Part shown: piece after piece, positions 16,986-27,242 of the stretch
How positions within the stretch are numbered: position 1 is the stretch's first letter
Layout of the letters: each line of letters starts with the position of its first letter
Assembly: GCA_022072225.1 (NCBI GenBank)
Contig: JAJVIC010000010.1
Coordinates: forward strand, 248,001-312,000
DNA length: 64,000 nucleotides
From: Bacteroidia bacterium
Lineage (GTDB): Bacteria > Bacteroidota > Bacteroidia > SXHM01
Direction: 5' to 3'
Program-made: the position numbers and the translations under genes
The notes under the pieces: model-generated
Databases searched by the model: none
What the model saw: the letters and a program-made list of their open reading frames with translations, nothing else
What the model was told of the DNA's origin: nothing

Positions 16986-18653
16986 ATGAAATTGAAATCT
17001 ACTTTAGCTTTCAGTGTAGTTCTCTTCTTTGCTTTTGCATTAAGCGAAACCTTTGCACAATCAACCTTTGAACAGGTTCATGCAATTTTTCAGGCAAAGT
17101 GTACCGCGGGTTGCCATAGCGGAGGTTCTCCTTCCGGGAATTTAAATCTGAGCGGAACAACAGCAGATGTTTACAACAGACTGGTAAATGTTAATCCAAC
17201 AAATCCGGTTGCTGCTGCCAACGGACTTAAAAGGGTTGATCCCGGTTATACAAATCGCAGCTTTTTGATGAAAAAGGTAAACAATGGTTTAGATGTTCAT
17301 AATGATTTGGAAACAGGCGAAGGCAACACCATGCCTGATGGTCAGCCCTCATTATCGTTAACAGAAAGAGAGCTTATTCGTCAATGGATTATTTGGGGTG
17401 CTCCGGATACAGGAAATGTTTACAACGAACACTTAATTTCTGCTTATTATAATGGGCAAGGTATTCCTGAAGTTGACGCACCTTTGACTCCCGAAGAAGA
17501 GGGCAGAGAAGGTTATCAGGTTCGTTTCGGGCCAATCTTTGTTGAGCCGGGTGGAGAGTTTGAATTGTTTCAGGTTTATAAAACAAGAACAACCGAAGAC
17601 AAGGAAATAGTTGAAATGAAATCTAAAATGTCGCCTTACTCGCATCACTGGGTAATGCGCGAATTGGATGCCTCGGCTGCAGATAACTTGGGTGTAGCAC
17701 CCGTTGATGGTAACGATTTAACTACACAAGCTTATGTTTTTCAGTATTCAAAATACATGGGAGTATGGCAATTTTCGGGAAGCATTGATTTGCCTGAAGG
17801 AACAGCTATTTTTCAGGATTCCGGAGCAGTGATATTACTTAATTTGCATATTCCCAATTACAATCAGGATTCAATACTTGCAGCTACCGGATATATTAAC
17901 TTTTACACACAGCCTGCCGGCAGTGGTGCTGTAGAAATGAAAACCGATTTAGCAACTTATGGAGCTCCCAACCCGTTTTTGCTCAATATTCCACCAACGG
18001 GACAACCATATACATTAGATTTTCCGTTCACCATTCCGGGAGAGACACGCTATTTTTGGTCAATTCAAGGTCACACTCACCAATGGGGAATTGATTACGA
18101 CATGTTTATGAGAAATTCAGACGGATCAAAAGGCGAACTTATTTACGAAGGATTTTACAATACAGATTATAGTTTCAACCAAGGTTATTGGGATTATACT
18201 CATCCTGCAATTCGCATTTTCGATCCCATGCTGGAAGTGGATATGAATAACGGGATGATTTTTGAAGGAACGTGGTTAAATAGTGGACCTGATACAGTTC
18301 CTTTCTCATTTACTACTGAGGGAGAGATGTTTATTACCTATTACCAATACACCACGCAATTGCCTGCATCAATAAAAGATAATAATACAGTTGCTGAGTT
18401 GGAAGTTTACCCAAATCCTTCTGGCGAAAATATAAACCTAAGTTATACACTAAAAAACACCGGACATGCGTTAGTAGAGTTGTTTAATATTACAGGTTCA
18501 AAAATAAAAACCGTTGTAAATGCTGTGCAAAATGCAGGTAAACACATATTGAAAATAAAATCTGAAGACGAACAAATGGCTCCAGGAACCTACCTGGTTA
18601 GCGTAACTGTGGATGGAAAAACAACCAGCAAACAGATAGTAACAGTTAATTAA
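16986..18653 (+). CDS. Secreted haem-c / copper monooxygenase-like protein with T9SS sorting domain
   Basis: 555 aa. Signal peptide 1-24 (ends ETFAQ). A haem-c type motif C39-TAG-C43-H44 starts a small cytochrome-like domain (about 28-140). The middle has His clusters in the spacing of type II copper monooxygenases (PHM/DBH fold): H220-H221 (YSHHWVM), H288 (LNLHIPN) and H363/H365 (GHTHQWG). The end (about 470-555, from LEVYPNPSGENINLSY) is a type A T9SS sorting domain. Function is inferred from these motifs only. Confidence 0.75.
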   Translation: MKLKSTLAFSVVLFFAFALSETFAQSTFEQVHAIFQAKCTAGCHSGGSPSGNLNLSGTTADVYNRLVNVNPTNPVAAANGLKRVDPGYTNRSFLMKKVNNGLDVHNDLETGEGNTMPDGQPSLSLTERELIRQWIIWGAPDTGNVYNEHLISAYYNGQGIPEVDAPLTPEEEGREGYQVRFGPIFVEPGGEFELFQVYKTRTTEDKEIVEMKSKMSPYSHHWVMRELDASAADNLGVAPVDGNDLTTQAYVFQYSKYMGVWQFSGSIDLPEGTAIFQDSGAVILLNLHIPNYNQDSILAATGYINFYTQPAGSGAVEMKTDLATYGAPNPFLLNIPPTGQPYTLDFPFTIPGETRYFWSIQGHTHQWGIDYDMFMRNSDGSKGELIYEGFYNTDYSFNQGYWDYTHPAIRIFDPMLEVDMNNGMIFEGTWLNSGPDTVPFSFTTEGEMFITYYQYTTQLPASIKDNNTVAELEVYPNPSGENINLSYTLKNTGHALVELFNITGSKIKTVVNAVQNAGKHILKIKSEDEQMAPGTYLVSVTVDGKTTSKQIVTVN

Positions 18654-18654
18654 A

Positions 18655-18686
18655 TTTGGTTTTAAGTGCAAATTGTAGTATATTTG
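18655..18686 (+). promoter_or_regulatory. Putative promoter of the rimP-nusA-infB operon
   Basis: TTTG at 18655-18658, a 20-base spacer and TATATTTG at 18679-18686 match the Bacteroidota -33/-7 pattern well. Transcription would start near 18692, leaving a leader of about 57 bases that contains the hairpin at 18713-18733. Confidence 0.6.
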
Positions 18687-18712
18687 CACTCGATTTTATG
18701 GAAAAACAGGTA

Positions 18713-18733
18713 GCGGGGACCAAAAGTCCCCGC
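18713..18733 (+). promoter_or_regulatory. Leader hairpin before rimP
   Basis: GCGGGGAC-CAAAA-GTCCCCGC forms an 8-bp perfect stem, ending 15 bases before the rimP ATG. There is no U tract, so it is not an ordinary terminator. A role in control of the operon (mRNA stability, attenuation through NusA, start-site access) is possible; it may also be one of the genome's dispersed hairpins. Confidence 0.6.
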
Positions 18734-18748
18734 TTCATTTATAGAAAA

Positions 18749-19210
18749 ATGATAAGCGAAACAAAGGTCAGAGAACTGGTAGAAGCAAAGATAAAAGACA
18801 GCGAGATTTTTCTGGTGGAAATAAAAGTTGGAGGCGGAAACAGGATTAATATTGCAATTGACAGACCCGGAAAATTGAACGTAGGCGATTGTGCAGAAGT
18901 AAGCAGATATGTAGAAGCAGGATTAAATCGTGATGTTGAAGATTTTGAATTAACGGTTTCATCGCCAGGATTGGACCAACCGCTTAAAGTTTTGAACCAG
19001 TTCTTAAAACATACAGGAAGAAACGTAAGAGTATTACTGAAAGATGGAAAACTGTTGAGGGGGAAAATGACAAAAGCAGATGAAGAGGCACTAACCATTG
19101 AACTGTTTACTGAAAATAAAAAGAAGAAAAAAGAACAAATAGAAAATAATACAGTAACCCTTAAATACACAGAAATCAAAGAAACCAAACTAGAAATAAC
19201 GTTTAAATAA
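18749..19210 (+). CDS. rimP: Ribosome maturation factor RimP
   Basis: Needed for 30S subunit assembly; 153 aa from the ATG at 18749 (MISETKVRELVEAKI). The longer frame from 18656 would start upstream of the predicted transcript start and read through the hairpin, so it is rejected. Family segments: NIAIDRPGKLNVGDCAEVSR, DFELTVSSPGLDQPL, and the C-terminal SH3-like part. First gene of a classical rimP-nusA-infB operon, 9 bases before nusA. Confidence 0.92.
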   Translation: MISETKVRELVEAKIKDSEIFLVEIKVGGGNRINIAIDRPGKLNVGDCAEVSRYVEAGLNRDVEDFELTVSSPGLDQPLKVLNQFLKHTGRNVRVLLKDGKLLRGKMTKADEEALTIELFTENKKKKKEQIENNTVTLKYTEIKETKLEITFK

Positions 19211-19219
19211 TTTAATACA

Positions 19220-20458
19220 ATGAGTAACAAAATCAACCTCAGCGAACAGTTCGCAGAATTTAAAGAAAGCAAAAACATTGACCGTACTAACATGATGCGT
19301 ATTATGGAAGAAGTGTTCAGAGCAGCCATTATTAAAAAGTATTACACCGATGAAAATATTGACATCACTGTAAACGTTGATAAAGGAGATCTGGAGATAT
19401 GGCGCAATCGTAAAATTGTTGCTGACGATGATTTAGATTTGGAAAATCTTGAAATTCCGTACTCGGAAGCTATTAAAATAGATCCCGATTTTCAGATTGG
19501 AGAAGAGGTAACAGAACCTGTTATGCTGGCAGATTTTGGGCGCAGAGCAGTGCTTGCAATTCGTCAGAATTTGAAAGGAAGAATTGATGATCTTGAAAAC
19601 GAAGGAATTTTCAAAAAATACAAAGACCGCGAAGGCGAAATAGTTACCGGAGAAGTATATCAGGTTTGGAAAAAGGAAACACTTATTTTGGATGATGAAG
19701 GAAACGAAATGGTACTTCCGAAAACAGAACAAATTCCTTCTGATTTTTTCAAAAAAGGAGATACTGTGCGCGCTGTTATAGAAACAGTTGAGATGAAAAA
19801 CAATAAACCGGCAATCATACTCTCCAGAACTTCACCTAAATTTTTAGAAAGACTATTTGAACAAGAGGTTCCTGAAGTTTTTGATGGTTTAATAACAATA
19901 AAGAAAATAGACCGCGTACCGGGCGAAAGAGCAAAAGTAGCTGTAGAATCTTATGACGATCGTATTGATCCGGTTGGAGCATGTGTAGGTATGAAAGGTT
20001 CACGTATCCATGGAATAGTTCGTGAGTTAAAAAATGAAAATATTGATGTGATAAATTACACTACCAATAACCAATTATTTATTCAGCGTGCATTAAGTCC
20101 TGCAAAAATTACCAGCATATCTATTGACGAAGAAAAGAAACGAGCTGATGTGTTTTTAAAACCTGATCAGGTTTCTTTGGCAATAGGAAAAGGCGGACAC
20201 AATATTAAACTTGCCGGTAAACTAACCGGTTATGAAATAGATGTTTACCGCGATACGGACGTAGATGTTGAAGATGTTGACTTAGATGAATTTGCAGACG
20301 AAATAGAAGGTTGGATTATTGATGAACTGAAAGCTATCGGTTGCGACACTGCAAAATCTGTAATTGACATAGGGTATGAGGATTTGGTTAAACGTACCGA
20401 CCTTGAGGAAGAAACTGTAAAAGATGTATTGAACATTTTAAAATCAGAGTTCGAATAA
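19220..20458 (+). CDS. nusA: Transcription termination/antitermination factor NusA
   Basis: 412 aa. N-terminal RNA-polymerase-binding domain (about 1-125), S1 domain (about 130-205, GEIVTGEVYQVWKKETLIL), then two KH domains including VGACVGMKGSRIHGIVREL and VSLAIGKGGHNIKLAGKLTG. The end is acidic and short; the long AR repeats of enterobacterial NusA are missing, as is normal for Bacteroidota. Confidence 0.96.
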   Translation: MSNKINLSEQFAEFKESKNIDRTNMMRIMEEVFRAAIIKKYYTDENIDITVNVDKGDLEIWRNRKIVADDDLDLENLEIPYSEAIKIDPDFQIGEEVTEPVMLADFGRRAVLAIRQNLKGRIDDLENEGIFKKYKDREGEIVTGEVYQVWKKETLILDDEGNEMVLPKTEQIPSDFFKKGDTVRAVIETVEMKNNKPAIILSRTSPKFLERLFEQEVPEVFDGLITIKKIDRVPGERAKVAVESYDDRIDPVGACVGMKGSRIHGIVRELKNENIDVINYTTNNQLFIQRALSPAKITSISIDEEKKRADVFLKPDQVSLAIGKGGHNIKLAGKLTGYEIDVYRDTDVDVEDVDLDEFADEIEGWIIDELKAIGCDTAKSVIDIGYEDLVKRTDLEEETVKDVLNILKSEFE

Positions 20459-20524
20459 TATTTCAGTGCTCAACATTCCTTGTTCAATTTCAATACTAAA
20501 TATAATATACATTAGCACTAAAAC

Positions 20525-23224
20525 ATGTCAGAAGTTCAGGCTCCAATAAGACGATTAGCCAAAGTAGCAACAGAGCTCAACCAAAGCAAGGATACTATTC
20601 TTGATTTTCTGAAAGCCAAAGGTTTCAGCGTTGAGAATAATCCCAACGCAAAACTTGATTCAGAGCAATATAATTTGCTGGTAAAAGAATTTCAGGCCGA
20701 TAAATCACTGAAAGAGCAGGCAGAGAAGGAACTGAAAAATCTTAAAAAAGATGTTTCGGTAACACCTGTTGTTGAAACACCCGTAGTTGCTGCACCCGTT
20801 AAGAAACAACCCGAGCCTGAAGAGTTACTGATTAAAAATGTTGCACCTCAAGAACCGGTTGTAAAGAAAAAGGAAGAAGAGGTTATAAAAGCAAAGGCTG
20901 AAAAGCTGGAAATAAAGACAAAAGGTACAATTGACCTTGATGCGCTGAATCAGAAAACCAAGCCGGGGAAAAAATCAAAAAAAGTAAAGGAAAAGGAAGT
21001 TGAGGTTGAAAAGCCAGCGGAAACGGTTACGCCACAAGAGGAAATTCCACCGGTTGCAGAAGAAGTAAAAGAAATTCCCAAAGAAGAAAACCTGCACGTT
21101 ACCCAATTTCAAAAACTGAAAGGGGCAACGGTTCTCGGAAAAATGGAATTACCGGTTGATAAGGAGAAAGAAAAGAAGAAACAACCGGTTGCATCATCAT
21201 CTGCCGATAACGATCCTAACCGTAAGAAAAAGCGCAAACGCATACGCAAAGATGTTGAGCCTGCTGCACACGATGCAATGGATAAAAGCCGTCCACGCGG
21301 TCCACAACCCAAAGAAGAACTTACAGATGAGGAAATACAAAAACAGATTAAAGAAACCCTTGCCCGTCTGAGTGGCTCAGGAGGTAAATCAAAATCATCA
21401 AAATACCGCAGGGAAAAACGCGATGAAATAAGAAGTAAACTGGAAGCTGAAGCAGAACAAATTGCAACAGAAGGAAAGATCATTAAAGTTACAGAATTTG
21501 TTACTGCCAATGAATTGGCAAAATTAATGAATGTCCCTGTCAATAGTATTATTTCAGCTTGTATGTCACTTGGTTTGTTTGTTTCAATAAACCAACGTTT
21601 GGATGCGGAGACTCTCAATATTGTTGCTGAAGAATTTGGTCATAAAGTGGAGTTCGTTAGTGCTGAAGTGCAAGAGGCAATAAAAGAAGTTGAAGACAAA
21701 CCCGAAGATTTGATTGAGCGCCCACCGATAGTTACAGTAATGGGTCACGTTGACCACGGTAAAACCTCTTTGCTTGATTATATTCGTAAAGCAAACGTAA
21801 TCGCAGGTGAGGCAGGAGGAATAACCCAGCACATTGGAGCATACAGTGTTACCCTTGATAACGGTAAAAAACTTACATTCCTTGATACCCCCGGTCACGA
21901 AGCGTTTACGGCAATGCGTGCCCGCGGAGCTCAGGTTACCGATATAGCTATTATTGTAGTTGCAGCTGACGACAATGTGATGCCGCAAACACGCGAAGCT
22001 ATTAATCACGCACAAGCTGCGGGAGTTCCTATGGTATTTGCAATCAATAAAGTTGATAAACCGGGAGCAAATCCCGATAAAATAAAAGAGGAACTTGCCA
22101 ACATGAATCTGCTTGTAGAGGAGTGGGGTGGTAAATTCCAAAGCGCAGACATTTCAGCAAAGCAGGGTAAAAATATTGATCTTCTTCTTGAAAAAGTGTT
22201 GCTCGAGGCCGAGTTGCTTGATTTAAAGGCAAACCCCAAAAGAAAAGCATCGGGAACAATCATTGAATCTGAATTGGATAAAGGACGTGGTTACGTTTCA
22301 ACAATGCTTGTTGAAACAGGAACGCTTCGCATCGGAGATATTATTCTTGCAGGTTGTTACAGCGGAAGAGTAAAAGCTCTTTTCAACGAGCGGGGAGGAG
22401 CAATATCGGAAGCAGGACCTTCTATGCCGGTGCGTATGCTGGGTTTAAGTGGAGCACCACAGGCAGGTGACCGTTTTAATGTAATGGATGACGAACGTGA
22501 AGCAAAAGAAATTGCAACAAAACGTTTGCAATTACAACGCGAACAAGGCTACAGAACACACAAACACATAACATTGGATGAAATAGGAAGACGTATTGCA
22601 ATCGGAGACTTTAAAGAACTCAATGTAATTATTAAAGGTGACGTAGACGGGTCAGTTGAAGCGCTTTCAGATTCACTTATTAAACTGTCAACTGATAAAA
22701 TTCAGGTTAATATTATTATGAAAGCGGTAGGTGCTGTTACCGAATCAGATGTTCTGCTAGCTTCTGCATCCAATGCAATTATTATTGGCTTTCAGGTTCG
22801 CCCTTCACTCAACGCACGTAAACTGGCTGAACAGGAACAGATTGATATTCGGTTGTACTCAATCATTTACGATGCAATCAATGAATTGAAAGCGGCAATG
22901 GAAGGAATGCTGGCTCCGGAGTTTGAAGAAAAAGTTGTCGGGAATATTGAAGTTCGTGAAGTATTCAAGATATCGAAGGTTGGTACAGTTGCAGGTTGTA
23001 TGGTGTTGGATGGTGAGGTCTCGCGTCAGACCAGTGTGCGCGTAATACGCGATGGCATTGTTATTTACACAGGCGAGCTGGGATCCCTTAAACGCTTTAA
23101 AGACGATGTAAAAGAAGTAAAAGCCGGCTATGAATGCGGACTAAACATCAAAAATTTCAACGACATAAAAGTTGGAGATATTATTGAGGGATACAAACAG
23201 GTTGAAGTAAAACCCAAGTTGTAA
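20525..23224 (+). CDS. infB: Translation initiation factor IF-2
   Basis: GTPase that brings initiator tRNA to the ribosome; 899 aa. An N-terminal IF2N segment (1-60) is followed by a long charged Lys/Glu/Pro linker (about 60-320) and a second IF2N-like segment (about 325-375). The G domain has [14 protein letters not shown] (from about 406), [23 protein letters not shown] and SAKQGKN, then the beta-barrel and C-terminal fMet-tRNA domain. Complete, and followed by a strong terminator. Confidence 0.97.
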   Translation: MSEVQAPIRRLAKVATELNQSKDTILDFLKAKGFSVENNPNAKLDSEQYNLLVKEFQADKSLKEQAEKELKNLKKDVSVTPVVETPVVAAPVKKQPEPEELLIKNVAPQEPVVKKKEEEVIKAKAEKLEIKTKGTIDLDALNQKTKPGKKSKKVKEKEVEVEKPAETVTPQEEIPPVAEEVKEIPKEENLHVTQFQKLKGATVLGKMELPVDKEKEKKKQPVASSSADNDPNRKKKRKRIRKDVEPAAHDAMDKSRPRGPQPKEELTDEEIQKQIKETLARLSGSGGKSKSSKYRREKRDEIRSKLEAEAEQIATEGKIIKVTEFVTANELAKLMNVPVNSIISACMSLGLFVSINQRLDAETLNIVAEEFGHKVEFVSAEVQEAIKEVEDKPEDLIERPPIVTVMGHVDHGKTSLLDYIRKANVIAGEAGGITQHIGAYSVTLDNGKKLTFLDTPGHEAFTAMRARGAQVTDIAIIVVAADDNVMPQTREAINHAQAAGVPMVFAINKVDKPGANPDKIKEELANMNLLVEEWGGKFQSADISAKQGKNIDLLLEKVLLEAELLDLKANPKRKASGTIIESELDKGRGYVSTMLVETGTLRIGDIILAGCYSGRVKALFNERGGAISEAGPSMPVRMLGLSGAPQAGDRFNVMDDEREAKEIATKRLQLQREQGYRTHKHITLDEIGRRIAIGDFKELNVIIKGDVDGSVEALSDSLIKLSTDKIQVNIIMKAVGAVTESDVLLASASNAIIIGFQVRPSLNARKLAEQEQIDIRLYSIIYDAINELKAAMEGMLAPEFEEKVVGNIEVREVFKISKVGTVAGCMVLDGEVSRQTSVRVIRDGIVIYTGELGSLKRFKDDVKEVKAGYECGLNIKNFNDIKVGDIIEGYKQVEVKPKL

Positions 23225-23242
23225 TGTAATTTAGTATGTATG

Positions 23243-23280
23243 AAAAAGAAAGGGGCGATGAAATCGCCCCTTTCTTTTTT
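23243..23280. terminator. Strong bidirectional terminator after infB
   Basis: Stem of up to 17 bp with core GGGGCGAT/ATCGCCCC and loop GAA, flanked by A-rich and T-rich runs (23243-23259 with 23263-23279). It can serve both infB and the convergent stress protein gene. Confidence 0.9.
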
Positions 23281-23297
23281 TATAATGCAGCCAGTTA

Positions 23298-24182
23298 TTA
23301 CTGGAATAAAACGCTTCCTTCCAATACACTTCCGCCTCGGTAAAAACTGAGGTCTGGGTTTACACACATTACGGCAATTTCAGATTCATTGTTGATTATT
23401 TTTTCATTATCAGGGCCGATGATAAATTCAACCACCACATCGGCTTCTTTTTCGGTCATAATAATAATAAGATCTGCATTTTCGCGGGCAGAATATTTAA
23501 GTAATTCCTTTACGTAATTACCCTTTCCTCCAGGTTCTTCAGAATGCGTTACTCCGTTTTTTACAAGGAATGATTTTGCAAACGAAATATTTTTCTTTAC
23601 CTGATTGGAAATAAATTCGTCCGATTCATATTTTCCGAACAGTTTAACTTCGGCATTGTATTGCTTAGCCATCAGAATGGCATAGAAAATTCCCTGTTTT
23701 ACTTCTTTTGAAGCGTCCATGGGCAGCACAATTTTTTTATAACCATGCTGGTTAATTTTTTTTCGTTGCACAATTACAACCGGTACCGGTGAGGAGGTTG
23801 TAACTTTAATTGCCCATGCTCCCAGAACTTTTTGATTTAATCCAACAACACCATGTGTTCCCATAACCATAAGCCGGGCACCTATTTTTTTTGCAGTTTC
23901 GCCTATTGTTGTAAAAATATTTCCTTCGGGTAATTCAAAATAAGTTTTTACGCCTTGTTGTTTATAAATTGCATCACATTGCTGTTGCATCTGAGCTTCA
24001 AGTGCAGCAATTGTTTTCCCTTCTTTTTTAAGTTTGGCCTTAGTTTCGGGTGTAACTATGTGAACGAGTGTAATGCTGTCGTTTCCGGTTTTGGCTATAC
24101 TGACTGCATGATTTATTGCACATTCTGCAACATCGGTAAAATCAGTAGGAACTAAAATAATGTTGGTCTTCTTGTCTTCCAT
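23298..24182 (-). CDS. Universal stress protein, two tandem UspA domains
   Basis: 294 aa, cytoplasmic. Domain 1 (1-150) opens with NIILVPTDFTDVAECAINHA and has the nucleotide-binding pattern GTHGVVGLNQKVLGAWAIKV. Domain 2 (150-280) begins YKKIVLPMDASKEVKQGIFY, but its glycine motif is degenerate (IMTEKEADVVVEFIIGP), so it may not bind ATP. 5 bases separate it from the HD protein on the same strand; the two probably form an operon. Confidence 0.9.
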   Translation of the reverse strand: MEDKKTNIILVPTDFTDVAECAINHAVSIAKTGNDSITLVHIVTPETKAKLKKEGKTIAALEAQMQQQCDAIYKQQGVKTYFELPEGNIFTTIGETAKKIGARLMVMGTHGVVGLNQKVLGAWAIKVTTSSPVPVVIVQRKKINQHGYKKIVLPMDASKEVKQGIFYAILMAKQYNAEVKLFGKYESDEFISNQVKKNISFAKSFLVKNGVTHSEEPGGKGNYVKELLKYSARENADLIIIMTEKEADVVVEFIIGPDNEKIINNESEIAVMCVNPDLSFYRGGSVLEGSVLFQ

Positions 24183-24187
24183 GTTTT

Positions 24188-24772
24188 TTAATAGGTATCC
24201 ACAATTTTTTGAATTTCGGCAAGATGCCTTTGTTTTGAATTTTCGCGTATTCGTTTGGCTAAAAAAGTAAAATATTTATGGTTATTCAGAAATTTTACCT
24301 GCAGCCTGTTCCAGTCCTGCTCATTATCAATCAGGTTATTTTCTTTCAATTCACGGAACAGAGTAGCAGCTATAAGTTCAAAATCTTCGCGACCGAGGTA
24401 GTCCAGGTCTGCATCACAAATTACTTGTTCCAAAAAATTTTTTGGAGTTTGAGGAATTTTTGTGGCCATAATCAAGCCACAAACAGCTTCAATTTGCTCA
24501 GGGTTGTAGTCAAATTGCGGCAAATTTTCGCGTGCTATTTCGCAGCCTGCCTCCTCGTGATTTTTATAGGTCTTCAGGAAACCACAATCGTGAAACAAAG
24601 CACCGGTTTTTAATAACGTTAAATCATCTCCCCGTATATCTTCAAATTCAGCGATCATAATAGCAGCATTCAGCACATCGATAGTGTGGTGAAAACCATG
24701 GTAATAAAGGTTTTTGTCCAGTTCCTCGTTAAGTTTTTTAACAATAAAATATTTTGCTGCCGCGTAATTCAT
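24188..24772 (-). CDS. HD-domain metal-dependent phosphohydrolase
   Basis: 194 aa. The HD signature is visible as HHTIDVL near residues 27-33 and FHDCGF near 61-66, with a downstream Asp in CDADLDYLG. Substrate unknown; the family includes nucleotide and cyclic-nucleotide hydrolases. Cotranscribed with the stress protein. Confidence 0.85.
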   Translation of the reverse strand: MNYAAAKYFIVKKLNEELDKNLYYHGFHHTIDVLNAAIMIAEFEDIRGDDLTLLKTGALFHDCGFLKTYKNHEEAGCEIARENLPQFDYNPEQIEAVCGLIMATKIPQTPKNFLEQVICDADLDYLGREDFELIAATLFRELKENNLIDNEQDWNRLQVKFLNNHKYFTFLAKRIRENSKQRHLAEIQKIVDTY

Positions 24773-24877
24773 GCTTTATTCTGCCAAACCTACATGATTT
24801 TTTGATAAATCCCAAAATGAGGGCTTTAACGCATAGGATTGATTTAGGTTTGCTTTTCCTATTTTTAGCCCGATGTT

Positions 24878-25372
24878 ATGACGTTACAATCAGTAAATAT
24901 AAGGCAGGGTAAAAAGGCTGATTTACCTGCTGTTTTGTTACTTATAAAGGAACTTGCCGAATATGAAAAAGCACCTTTGGAAGTAGAAGTAACTGTTGAG
25001 CAAATGGAGAAAAACGGATTTGGTGAACATTCTGTTTTCAGTTTTATTGTTGCTGAATATGATGCAGTAGTAGTTGGAATGGCACTTTACTACACTAAAT
25101 ATTCAACATGGAAAGGACCTTGCATTTTTCTGGAAGACCTTATTGTTACCCAAAGTGAGCGCAGAAAAGGAATAGGACGACTGCTTTTTGAAAAAATGAT
25201 ACAAATTTCAAAGGAAAGGAATGTACGCAGGTTAGAATGGCAGGTGTTGGAATGGAATAAGCCCGCTATCAATTTCTACAAAAAATATAATGCCAGTCTT
25301 GATGCCGAATGGCTGAATGGCAAACTCGTTTATTCGCAGTTACAGGAGTTTAAGGCTGCGCAGAATTTGTAA
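24878..25372 (+). CDS. GNAT family N-acetyltransferase
   Basis: 164 aa. Acetyl-CoA binding motif A is seen in LIVTQSERRKGIGRLLFEKM, and the C-terminal WNKPAINFYKKYNA segment is typical of the diamine/spermidine (SSAT-like) GNAT subgroup. The substrate is not certain. 9 bases separate it from the M1 peptidase gene. Confidence 0.88.
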   Translation: MTLQSVNIRQGKKADLPAVLLLIKELAEYEKAPLEVEVTVEQMEKNGFGEHSVFSFIVAEYDAVVVGMALYYTKYSTWKGPCIFLEDLIVTQSERRKGIGRLLFEKMIQISKERNVRRLEWQVLEWNKPAINFYKKYNASLDAEWLNGKLVYSQLQEFKAAQNL

Positions 25373-25381
25373 TATTGTAAC

Positions 25382-27235
25382 ATGAAGAAACTCTTATTTT
25401 TTGCATCTGCAGTTTTGCTTCTGCAATGCCATTCACCCGAAACCAACCCCGATAATACTACCTACGTGAAAGATTCCCACTCTTATATTCAACCTGAAAA
25501 AGCGGTTGTTAAACATCTTGAACTTGATTTTACTGTTGATTTTGAGAAACAAATACTATCAGGAAAAGCGGCTTACAATATTCAGAATAATAACTCAACT
25601 GAAATTATTTTCGATACCAAAAATCTGAATATTGAAAAAGTAACAATTGGCGAAAAGCAACAAGACGTAGCGTTTTCGTTAAGCGCGAACGACAGCATTT
25701 TCGGGCAATCACTGGCTGTCCCGATTGAAAAAAGCACCTCGCTTGTTACCATTTATTATTCCACTACCAAAGGCGCGGAAGCTTTGCAATGGCTCAATCC
25801 GCAACAAACCGCAGGAAAAGCACAACCTTTTCTTTTCACACAAGGTCAGGCTATTCTATCGCGCACATGGTTTCCTTGTCAGGATAGTCCGGGCATTAGG
25901 TTTACATACAATGCAAAAGTTACTGTTCCTAAAAATCTGTTGGCGGTAATGAGTGCAGAAAATCCTGTTGCGAAAAACGACAGTGGTGTTTATCATTTCA
26001 CCATGCCACAGCCTGTTCCGGCTTATTTGGTTGCTTTATCGGTGGGCGATATTGCTTTTAAAAAAATAGGAGAACGAACAGGTGTTTATGCAGAACCTGT
26101 GGTGCTTGAAAAAGCTGCTTACGAGTTTGCCGACATGGAAGACATGCTTATCAGTGCAGAAAAGTTGTATGGAAAATACCAGTGGGGCAGGTACGATGTT
26201 ATTGTTCTTCCACCCAGCTTTCCTTTTGGAGGAATGGAAAATCCGCGACTGACCTTTGCAACACCTACCATTATTGCAGGCGACCGCTCTCTTACATCTT
26301 TAGTAGCACACGAACTTGCTCATTCATGGTCAGGTAATTATGTAACCAACGCAACCTGGGACGACATCTGGATGAACGAAGGTTTTACCGTTTATTTTGA
26401 GCGCAGAATTGTAGAAGCCATTTACGGAAAGGAATATGTGGAAATGCAATGGCAACTGGGTTTGCAGGATTTGGAAGCCACCATCGAAGAGTTTCAAGAA
26501 TCATCAGAAGAAAGTTCTTTGAAACTACATCTGCACGGAAAAAATCCCGATGACGGATTGAGTGATATTCCGTATGAAAAAGGTGCGCACTTTGTTTTAC
26601 TCCTGGAGCAAAAAGCAGGAAGAGAAAAGTTGGATAAATTTCTGAACGATTACTTTAATGCACATGCTTTTAAAACCATCACCACCGAAGAGTTTTTAAA
26701 ATACTTAGATACAGAGTTCATCAAAAAGTATTCGTTGGATGTAAATGTGGACGAGTGGGTTTACAAAAACGGACTTCCTGCAAATTGTCCTCGTGTTGTT
26801 TCTGCAAAGTTTAAAACAGTAGAACAGGCTTTATATTCGTGGAGCAAAGGAACAACGCCTCAACTGCTTCCAACCAAAGACTGGACTTGCCATGAATGGC
26901 TGCATTTTATCCGCAATCTTCCCGGAAATATCAGTGCTGCTGAAATGGAAACATTGGATAATGCTTTTCACTTCACTAATTCAGGAAACTCCGAGGTAGC
27001 TGCTGCATGGTTTGTTCAGGCAATCAACAGCAATTATAAAAAAGCCTATCCTGCGATAGAAACCTTTTTGTTGAATGTAGGAAGAAGAAAATTCATTGTT
27101 CCTCTATATAAACAGTTTGTTAAAACCGAAGAAGGTAAAAATCTTGCATTGGAAATTTACGCAAAAGCAAGACCGAATTATCATGCGGTTGCTGCAATTA
27201 CCTTGGATGAACTTTTAGGCTATAAATTACCTTAG
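25382..27235 (+). CDS. M1 family zinc metallopeptidase (LTA4 hydrolase-like), lipoprotein
   Basis: 617 aa aminopeptidase. A lipoprotein-like signal (MKKLLFFASAVLLLQC) predicts membrane attachment on the envelope side. Substrate motif GGMENPRLTFATPTII, zinc motif HELAHSWSGN near residue 310 and the third ligand Glu in NEGFTVYFE near 332. The C-terminal helical domain (about 480-617) resembles that of leukotriene-A4 hydrolase-type members. Followed after 7 bases by the PLP enzyme. Confidence 0.92.
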   Translation: MKKLLFFASAVLLLQCHSPETNPDNTTYVKDSHSYIQPEKAVVKHLELDFTVDFEKQILSGKAAYNIQNNNSTEIIFDTKNLNIEKVTIGEKQQDVAFSLSANDSIFGQSLAVPIEKSTSLVTIYYSTTKGAEALQWLNPQQTAGKAQPFLFTQGQAILSRTWFPCQDSPGIRFTYNAKVTVPKNLLAVMSAENPVAKNDSGVYHFTMPQPVPAYLVALSVGDIAFKKIGERTGVYAEPVVLEKAAYEFADMEDMLISAEKLYGKYQWGRYDVIVLPPSFPFGGMENPRLTFATPTIIAGDRSLTSLVAHELAHSWSGNYVTNATWDDIWMNEGFTVYFERRIVEAIYGKEYVEMQWQLGLQDLEATIEEFQESSEESSLKLHLHGKNPDDGLSDIPYEKGAHFVLLLEQKAGREKLDKFLNDYFNAHAFKTITTEEFLKYLDTEFIKKYSLDVNVDEWVYKNGLPANCPRVVSAKFKTVEQALYSWSKGTTPQLLPTKDWTCHEWLHFIRNLPGNISAAEMETLDNAFHFTNSGNSEVAAAWFVQAINSNYKKAYPAIETFLLNVGRRKFIVPLYKQFVKTEEGKNLALEIYAKARPNYHAVAAITLDELLGYKLP

Positions 27236-27242
27236 TGTAAAA

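Noticed and set aside
18656-18748. Longer RimP starting at 18656
   Set aside because: It would begin upstream of the predicted transcript start and run through the leader hairpin; the domain begins at 18749.
21109-22263. Minus-strand open frames inside infB
   Set aside because: They lie fully within a well-supported infB coding region and have no recognisable domains.
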